Positions 7,580 through 13,177 of a stretch of 15,932 bases of DNA are shown here, one piece after another (position 1 is the stretch's first letter; every line of letters starts with the position of its first letter). A program made the position numbers and the translations under genes. This DNA is from a bacterium (lineage in GTDB: Bacteria > Coprothermobacterota > Coprothermobacteria > Coprothermobacterales > JAADFF01): assembly GCA_027063755.1 (NCBI GenBank), contig JAMORD010000217.1, forward strand, positions 1 through 15,932, in the 5' to 3' direction. The notes below the pieces were generated by a model. That model was not told the DNA's origin, did no database searches, and saw only the letters and a list, made by a program, of their open reading frames with translations.

Positions 7580-8101
7580 TTGAAAGATGGCAAAAAGGTT
7601 GTTATTACCTATGGAACATTTGACCTTTTCCATATTGGGCATCTGAGACTTCTTCAAAGGGCCAAGCAATATGGTGATTTTCTTATAGTAGCCGTATCTA
7701 CAGATGAGTTCAATGCCATCAAAGGTAAGCATGCCATTATTCCATTTGAACATCGTGCGGAGATTGTGAAAAATATCAAAGGCGTTGATATGGTCATTCC
7801 CGAGACATCATGGGATCAGAAAGTAGAAGATGTAAAGAAGTATGGGGTAGATGTGCTTGTCATGGGCGAGGATTGGAAAGGTAAGTTTGACTATCTCAAA
7901 GAATATGGTGTGGAGGTTGTGTATCTGCCTCGTACAAAAGGCATATCTACAACTAAGATTAAGAAAGTACTCGGTGCTGCCTCGGCTATACCTCTGAAAA
8001 AACTTGATGAAGCCTTGGCTGTGCTTTCTAAGATAGACTTTGAGACTCTGAAGAAAGCATTTGATATTTTGGCTGAGTTGAAGAAAGAATTTGGAGAGTG
8101 A
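7580..8101 (+). CDS. tagD: Glycerol-3-phosphate cytidylyltransferase (TagD/TarD-like)
   Basis: Makes CDP-glycerol from CTP and sn-glycerol 3-phosphate, the activated precursor for glycerol-phosphate wall teichoic acids. The nucleotidyltransferase signature is at the N-terminus: [11 protein letters not shown] with the HxGH motif at 18-21. The second signature, [11 protein letters not shown], begins at Arg118. The catalytic part resembles Bacillus TagD, which is about 129 residues, but this protein has 173. The extra 40 or so C-terminal residues are predicted helical and rich in Lys, Leu and Ala. The TTG at 7580 is taken as start because AGGAGG (7566-7571) is 8 nt upstream; the in-frame GTG at 7571 overlaps that site. 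The stop codon shares its A with the start of the next gene, which uses the product. Confidence 0.9.
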   Translation: MKDGKKVVITYGTFDLFHIGHLRLLQRAKQYGDFLIVAVSTDEFNAIKGKHAIIPFEHRAEIVKNIKGVDMVIPETSWDQKVEDVKKYGVDVLVMGEDWKGKFDYLKEYGVEVVYLPRTKGISTTKIKKVLGAASAIPLKKLDEALAVLSKIDFETLKKAFDILAELKKEFGE

Positions 8102-9288
8102 TGCCTATGTCTTATAAGGTATCACTGATATATCACAATGTCAGTGGTTCCAATACGGTGGCATTGTATAAGCAGATACCTTTGGAGTTTCGTGATATTT
8201 TTGATGTTTTTATACGCTTTTTCCCCCTAAAATACGGTTGGGGGCATAGGAGGTGGGATTTTTGGCTGCTTAAGGAAGGTCCTGAGGATATATTCCGCAT
8301 ATATGAGTCTGATTTTCTGCTTGGTACTCACGGTACATGGCGTGCCAGAGATGGACAGGTTTCTATAGAGATGTGGCATGGCTTTCCCTTAAAAGGGATG
8401 GTTGCTATGGATTATGGTGAAAAAAAGGAAGATAGAAATCTTCTTCTATCGCGGTGGGCAGACGAGGTTGATATAATGCTTTCTTATTCCCGTACATATT
8501 CCTCTTTGATGGCTGCCTGTATGCATAAAGAAGCCGAAAGCTTTATTATTACCGGTATGCCTCGCAATGATTTTCTGTTTGATGGAAATGCTTTCGCTAA
8601 ACTTCAACTTGTATTCCCAGATATGCCTGTGGAAAAGCCAATAATATTTTACATGCCGACATTCCGCTTAGGTAGGGAAGACAAAGTGGAGGGTGATGTT
8701 GACAGGGGACTGGATTTTGATAGGCTTGAAGATTTTCTTGATAGAAATGACCTGATACTCGTTGTCAAGTTTCATCCGTTTGAGGAGGAAATCGTTTCTA
8801 AGATGTACGACTTCTCATCTTATGAGCATATATTTGTTCTGAGAGATGAACAGCTTGTGGGAAGTAATATGGATTTTTACGAGATTTTGGGAGCTGCTTC
8901 ATTGCTTATTACCGACTATTCTTCTGTCTATTTTGATTACCTTCTTCTTGATAGGCCTATTGTTTTTTACCCTCCTGATATCAATATTTATATAAGGCGT
9001 AGAGGATTTTTACTTGAACCTTATGATATATGGGCACCTGGTCCTAAGGCTTATACCCAAGATGAGCTTGAAAGTACTATTGTAAGAATTCTTGAAAACC
9101 CCAGTTGGTATAAGAGAGAAAGACAGTTTATCAGAGATATTGTTCATCACTATCAAGATGATAAATCGTCATATAGAGTGTGGAAGTTGCTTGAGATTAT
9201 TGGTAAAAAAGGATTTCAGTATATCAAAGAGAGGTCTACACGGCGTGCCTCAGTAATATTTGATGATGAAGGTAATCTTCTGATATAA
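8101..9288 (+). CDS. CDP-glycerol glycerophosphotransferase family protein
   Basis: A 395-residue transferase of the TagB/TagF family, which moves glycerol phosphate from CDP-glycerol to a wall-polymer or glycan acceptor at the inner face of the membrane. Family motifs are [10 protein letters not shown] with His93, KFHPFEEE with His225, and [19 protein letters not shown] with D272, Y273, S274 and S275; the two histidines are the residues linked to catalysis and substrate binding in the family. It lacks the long N-terminal region of full-length TagF polymerases, so it could be a primase-type or single-addition enzyme. ATG 8101 overlaps the preceding TGA as TGATG; ATG 8107 is an alternative start with better spacing from GGAG. 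The paired cytidylyltransferase supports CDP-glycerol as donor. Confidence 0.88.
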   Translation: MPMSYKVSLIYHNVSGSNTVALYKQIPLEFRDIFDVFIRFFPLKYGWGHRRWDFWLLKEGPEDIFRIYESDFLLGTHGTWRARDGQVSIEMWHGFPLKGMVAMDYGEKKEDRNLLLSRWADEVDIMLSYSRTYSSLMAACMHKEAESFIITGMPRNDFLFDGNAFAKLQLVFPDMPVEKPIIFYMPTFRLGREDKVEGDVDRGLDFDRLEDFLDRNDLILVVKFHPFEEEIVSKMYDFSSYEHIFVLRDEQLVGSNMDFYEILGAASLLITDYSSVYFDYLLLDRPIVFYPPDINIYIRRRGFLLEPYDIWAPGPKAYTQDELESTIVRILENPSWYKRERQFIRDIVHHYQDDKSSYRVWKLLEIIGKKGFQYIKERSTRRASVIFDDEGNLLI

Positions 9289-9303
9289 TCCCTCTTGAGC
9301 GGT

Positions 9304-9380
9304 GCACCTGTAGCTCAACAGGTTAGAGCGCAGGCCTCCGGAGCCTGAGGTTGGGGGTTCGACTCCCCCCAGGTGCACCA
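9304..9380 (+). tRNA. tRNA-Arg, anticodon CCG
   Basis: A complete cloverleaf with encoded CCA. Acceptor stem GCACCTG (9304-9310) pairs with CAGGTGC (9370-9376), with discriminator A9377. D stem is GCTC/GAGC. Anticodon stem CAGGC/GCCTG encloses the loop CTCCGGA, so the anticodon is CCG (9338-9340), reading CGG. T stem GGGGG/CCCCC encloses TTCGACT. It begins 15 nt after the stop of the glycerophosphotransferase gene, with no terminator between them, so it may be cotranscribed. Confidence 0.97.
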
Positions 9381-9403
9381 AATGTTAAATCTTCTTAGAG
9401 TGA

Positions 9404-9437
9404 ATATGCAATAGTTTTTGCATAAAGTGATGCATAT
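9404..9437. promoter_or_regulatory. Candidate operator: repeated TATGCA/TGCATA half-sites
   Basis: TATGCAA (9405-9411) and TTGCATA (9418-9424) form a 7-bp inverted repeat with a 6-nt spacer. A third half-site, TGCATAT, lies at 9431-9437. They sit about 100 nt upstream of the sugar-binding protein gene, between the tRNA and a possible -10 box TATACT (9457-9462). The layout fits a transcription factor binding site for the glucan operon, but a simple hairpin is also possible. No good -35 box accompanies the -10. Confidence 0.4.
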
Positions 9438-9485
9438 CCCCTGTTTATTGTGAGCCTATACTCCTCTTGAGTTTTATATTAAATA

Positions 9486-9523
9486 GGGGAAGATATGAAA
9501 TCCCCCAAAATCCCTTAGGGAGG
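9486..9523 (+). promoter_or_regulatory. Leader hairpins next to the binding-protein ribosome binding site
   Basis: GGGGA (9486-9490) can pair with TCCCC (9501-9505). TCCC (9511-9514) can pair with GGGA (9518-9521), which is part of the Shine-Dalgarno AGGGAGG (9517-9523). The short stems could modulate translation of the binding protein, but they are too short for a confident call and match no riboswitch I recognise. Confidence 0.25.
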
Positions 9524-9533
9524 TGTGCGGGTT

Positions 9534-11198
9534 ATGAAGAAACTCACTGTGATGGTGTTGGTGCTTTCTTTGGTGATGTCAGCTCTTGTGTTTGTATCAG
9601 CACCATCTAACACTTACGCAGCAGACAAAAAGATGATTGAACTGTTTATTGGTAAGAAAGATGTTCTTATTAATGGACAGTCTGGTACCCAGATGGATGT
9701 GGCACCAGTTATTACCAATAACAGGACATTTGTCCCACTGAGATTTGTTTCTGAAGTACTCGGTGCCAAAGTTGAATGGAATGCTAAGGAACAAAAAGTA
9801 ACTATTTCTATGCCTGGTAAGACTATAGAACTATGGCCTGTTACTGCGAAGAGCGAAGGAAAAGATACCATTCGCATCAATGGAAAAGATAAGAAGATGG
9901 ATGTTAAACCATATGTAGATAAAAAGGCCGGTAGAACACTTGTTCCTGTAAGATTTGTATCTGAGGCTTTGGGTTTTGCCGTTAGGTGGGATGCTCAAGC
10001 CTACCGTGTTATCATTGCAAATTTTGATCTTTCAATAAAGGCTAACACAGAAGTGTCTGGAGAAATTGTTATATGGCATGGTTGGGGAACCGATTCTACG
10101 GAAGCTGAAATCCTTGATGAGATTATAGAGAGATTCCAAGAGATGTATCCATATGTTACGGTAGATCAGGTGTCTGTTCCATTTAATGATTTGAAAAACA
10201 AACTGACAATGGCTATTCCTCAGGGACAGGGACCTGATATATTTATTGGTCCCCATGACTGGGTTGGTGAATTGGCTGAGTACTATAAGGTTATTGAACC
10301 CATGGATAAATATATAGATCCCTTAAAACTTAGGGCTTATTTTGTTCCTGTTACTTTGCAGGCTAACGAATACAAGGGGCATCTGTGGGCACTTCCCGAG
10401 TCGTTTGAGTCTGTAGCACTTATTGTTAACAAAGACCTTGTTAATAAAGTGCCTACGACAAGAGATGAACTTCTAAATGCTAAATCTCTTGTGAAGAGTG
10501 GAGTTCAACCATTGATGTTCCCAATAGGATTTTATTTCTATGCTCCATTCCACTTTGGCTTTGGTGGTGGTATCTTTGCCTATAAGAATGGAAAATTAAC
10601 TGTTGATCCTATTAAGAATGAAGGGGCTATTCAGGCTATGGAGTACCTGTTGCAGCTGAAAAGTAATGGTGTACTTCCGCAGGATCCACCAGATTACAGC
10701 ATAATGATGGACAGTTTTAGCAAAGGTCAAACAGCAATGATTATTAATGGTCCTTGGGCGTGGGGAGATATCAAGAAAAAAGTGCCATCTGCTTCTATTG
10801 AGCTTATTCCAGGTGGGAAGCCATTTGTGGGTGTGAAGAATATTTACATGTCTTCTGAAAGCCAAAATAAAGAAGCCGCTCTTGAGTTTATGAAGTTCTT
10901 TACAGGACTTGTAACTGATGAAGATGGATACAATGCCCCTTATCGTCTTGCAAAGGAAGTTGGACATATTCCCGCTCTGGTTGACCTGTATATGAAGTCT
11001 GATATTAGAAACAATGAGGTCATTAAGGGATTCTCTGCACAGGCGGCCCTTGGTACACCAATGCCCAATATCCCTGAGATGGGTTCTGTATGGGGTGAGA
11101 TGGACAGCGCTCTGCAGCTTGTGTATACGGGACAGCAGACACCCAAGCAGGCTCTTGAGGCTGCTTATGAGAAAATCATGTCTAATATCAATAAGTGA
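9534..11198 (+). CDS. Secreted maltodextrin-type ABC substrate-binding protein with N-terminal stalk (copper amine oxidase N-like) repeats
   Basis: A 554-residue exported protein. Residues 1-29 form a signal peptide with a likely signal peptidase I site near TYA-A. Two copper amine oxidase N-terminal-like repeats follow, about 31-95 and 97-165, each with the hallmark RTFVPLRFVSE (from R64) or RTLVPVRFVSE (from R134). From about residue 176 (GEIVIWHGWG) comes a family 1 extracellular solute-binding domain with GQGPDIFIGPHDWVGEL and AMIINGPWAWGD, as in MalE-type proteins. The protein has no cysteine, so it cannot be a lipoprotein, unlike most Firmicute binding proteins. ATG 9534 follows AGGGAGGTG; GTG 9525 overlaps that site. 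The permease genes downstream and the secreted amylase make maltodextrin the probable ligand. Confidence 0.9.
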   Translation: MKKLTVMVLVLSLVMSALVFVSAPSNTYAADKKMIELFIGKKDVLINGQSGTQMDVAPVITNNRTFVPLRFVSEVLGAKVEWNAKEQKVTISMPGKTIELWPVTAKSEGKDTIRINGKDKKMDVKPYVDKKAGRTLVPVRFVSEALGFAVRWDAQAYRVIIANFDLSIKANTEVSGEIVIWHGWGTDSTEAEILDEIIERFQEMYPYVTVDQVSVPFNDLKNKLTMAIPQGQGPDIFIGPHDWVGELAEYYKVIEPMDKYIDPLKLRAYFVPVTLQANEYKGHLWALPESFESVALIVNKDLVNKVPTTRDELLNAKSLVKSGVQPLMFPIGFYFYAPFHFGFGGGIFAYKNGKLTVDPIKNEGAIQAMEYLLQLKSNGVLPQDPPDYSIMMDSFSKGQTAMIINGPWAWGDIKKKVPSASIELIPGGKPFVGVKNIYMSSESQNKEAALEFMKFFTGLVTDEDGYNAPYRLAKEVGHIPALVDLYMKSDIRNNEVIKGFSAQAALGTPMPNIPEMGSVWGEMDSALQLVYTGQQTPKQALEAAYEKIMSNINK

Positions 11199-11204
11199 TA
11201 CATG

Positions 11205-11229
11205 AAGGGGGCTTATATGCCCCCTTTTT
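11205..11229 (+). terminator. Intercistronic hairpin between binding protein and permease genes
   Basis: AAGGGGGC (11205-11212) pairs with GCCCCCTT (11219-11226) around a TTATAT loop, followed by a run of T residues (11225-11229). It looks like an intrinsic terminator inside the operon. Partial termination or 3' end protection here would yield more binding protein than permease, as in known mal operons. Confidence 0.8.
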
Positions 11230-11249
11230 ATGTTTGAGGGGGAGTAGCA

Positions 11250-12191
11250 ATGGCGAAAAGAGATTATAAGACAGCCTACTTTTTCGTGTCTCCTGGAATG
11301 CTTCTTATATTTTTTCTCAGTTTTTTACCACTTGTTTTTTCACTGGTCATAGCGTTTACCAATCTTGAAAAGCAGGTTATAGGTGATTTTGTCAGAGAAG
11401 GGTTTAGTGCCATAAAATTTGTGGGCTTTGACAACTTTCGGTGGATTATAAAACATGACGGGGTTGTTCTTTTTAAAACTTTACAGTGGAATATAGTATG
11501 GACTTTTATCAATGTGTTCTTTCATGTATCGCTGGGTATAGCACTTGCCATTATGCTTAATAATAAGTGGATGTCTAAAGTGGAGAAAACCATATGGAGA
11601 TTTATCCTTATTTTGCCGTGGGCTATACCTGCGTTTGTCACAATACTTGTATGGAGGGCCATGTTCTATGAAAATGGCTTTATCAATGCAGTGCTTACTC
11701 ATATGGGTTTTCATTCTATTCCCTGGATGACAAGTCCATTTTGGGCTCGTATTGCTGTGCTTATTATTAACATATGGCTTGGTGTACCTTTTATGATGAT
11801 TATTGCACTTGGTGCTTTGCAATCTATTCCTTCAGAGCTTTACGAGGCTGCTTCTGTTGATGGGGCTACTCCATGGCAGAAGACAAAGTATATTACTATT
11901 CCACTTGTGCTCAGAGTGATGATGCCATCTATCTTATTAGGTATCATATGGACATTTAACAAATTTGATGTCATATGGCTTTATAACAAAGGAGGTCCTG
12001 TTGTTAGCATAACTGTTGGGAATAATGTATACAGTTATGGCTCTACTAATTTGCTTATTACATACATGTACAACTATTTCTATAACCAACATGCGTGGAA
12101 TGTTGCTGCTGCTTTGGGATATGTAGTTTTCTTTGTGCTATTGGCACTATCACTGATTAATATGAAACTCCAGCAGTGGGCCGAGGAGTGA
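11250..12191 (+). CDS. Maltodextrin-type ABC transporter permease, MalF-like
   Basis: A 313-residue integral membrane protein of the CUT1 sugar permease class, one half of the transmembrane channel. The first membrane helix spans about residues 9-30, and six hydrophobic segments are seen in all. The cytoplasmic EAA loop that docks with the ATPase is EAASVDGATPWQKTKYITIPL, starting at Glu199. It lacks the large periplasmic insertion of E. coli MalF (514 residues). ATG 11250 follows GAGGGGGAG. The stop is 5 nt before the partner permease start, so the two are probably translated together. Confidence 0.92.
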   Translation: MAKRDYKTAYFFVSPGMLLIFFLSFLPLVFSLVIAFTNLEKQVIGDFVREGFSAIKFVGFDNFRWIIKHDGVVLFKTLQWNIVWTFINVFFHVSLGIALAIMLNNKWMSKVEKTIWRFILILPWAIPAFVTILVWRAMFYENGFINAVLTHMGFHSIPWMTSPFWARIAVLIINIWLGVPFMMIIALGALQSIPSELYEAASVDGATPWQKTKYITIPLVLRVMMPSILLGIIWTFNKFDVIWLYNKGGPVVSITVGNNVYSYGSTNLLITYMYNYFYNQHAWNVAAALGYVVFFVLLALSLINMKLQQWAEE

Positions 12192-12196
12192 TAGTT

Positions 12197-13159
12197 ATGG
12201 AGAAGATAACCTTTACCAAAAAACTCATTACACGATTAATTCTTCTTATCTTCGTGTTGGCTATATTGGTGCCTGTTTCTTGGGTAATACTTATGTCTTT
12301 TCAGCCGACCAATGATGTTGTTGTCCCATCGCTGAAAAATCTTACGCTGAAAAACTATGATGAGATTATATTTGGTAAGCCTTTAAAGAGACCACGGGAG
12401 ATAAAAAAGACGGTTACCATAACCCTATCAGATGGAACGGTGACAACGACGAGAAAGGTTGTCAAGGTTATTACCCGTAAACCCAGTACATTTATGAGAG
12501 CTTTTTGGACATCTGTGAAGATTGCCACGCTAACGGTTGTTATTACGCTATTTGTCGCGTCAATGACAGCTTATGGCTTTTCGCGGTATGAATTTCCCGG
12601 TAAATTTCTCTTCTATTTTTACTATATGGTATCTCAAATGTTTCCTTCAATGGTTGGTATGATAGCTCTATATGTAGTGTTTGTAAAACTTGGTTTAACA
12701 TCGGCAAAACCTTTTCTCGGTATGCCAAAGGTTCACTGGGCACTTGTTATAGCCTATACAGGTTTTAATTTGCCATTTGCCGTTTGGAATCTTAGGGCAT
12801 TTATGGATGCCATTCCCAGAGAGCTTGATGAAGCTGCCATGGTAGATGGTGCTACTCCATGGACGATATATTGGAAGATCATAGTGCCTTTGTCATTACC
12901 GGGTCTTGCCGTTACAGGACTATTTGCCTTTATGGGAGCATGGCTTGAGTATGTAATGGCACTTATACTAATATCAAGCAACACACTGGCTACTTTACCA
13001 CTATGGATGTATAACCTCCTATATGTGGGATCGTATGGAATGAATATTACAAAGTTTGCAGCTGCTTCTGTACTTGTTGCGGTCCCTGTGACCGTGGTAT
13101 TTCTTGTGTTCCAGAAGTATTTACTTTCGGGTCTCTTGAAGGGATCCGTTAAAGGATAA
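12197..13159 (+). CDS. Maltodextrin-type ABC transporter permease, MalG-like, with a periplasmic insertion
   Basis: A 320-residue CUT1 permease that pairs with the preceding MalF-like protein. After the first membrane helix (about 12-31) comes the usual MSFQPTNDVVVPSL stretch and NYDEI. The EAA loop EAAMVDGATPWTIYWKIIVPL starts at Glu212. Typical MalG-like proteins are about 275-300 residues. The excess here maps to roughly residues 58-92, a Lys/Thr/Val-rich segment (KKTVTITLSDGTVTTTRKVV) on the outer side that looks like a beta hairpin. ATG 12197 lies 8 nt after GAGGAG (12183-12188); an earlier in-frame GTG at 12176 has no such site. No ATPase gene follows, so a shared MsmX/MalK-type ATPase is expected elsewhere. 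Confidence 0.92.
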   Translation: MEKITFTKKLITRLILLIFVLAILVPVSWVILMSFQPTNDVVVPSLKNLTLKNYDEIIFGKPLKRPREIKKTVTITLSDGTVTTTRKVVKVITRKPSTFMRAFWTSVKIATLTVVITLFVASMTAYGFSRYEFPGKFLFYFYYMVSQMFPSMVGMIALYVVFVKLGLTSAKPFLGMPKVHWALVIAYTGFNLPFAVWNLRAFMDAIPRELDEAAMVDGATPWTIYWKIIVPLSLPGLAVTGLFAFMGAWLEYVMALILISSNTLATLPLWMYNLLYVGSYGMNITKFAAASVLVAVPVTVVFLVFQKYLLSGLLKGSVKG

Positions 13160-13177
13160 AAGGAGGTGTACCCCTTT

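Noticed and set aside
9475-9480. TATATT paired with TTGTGA (9448-9453) as a promoter for the glucan operon
   Set aside because: The spacing of 21 nt is too long for a standard sigma-A promoter.
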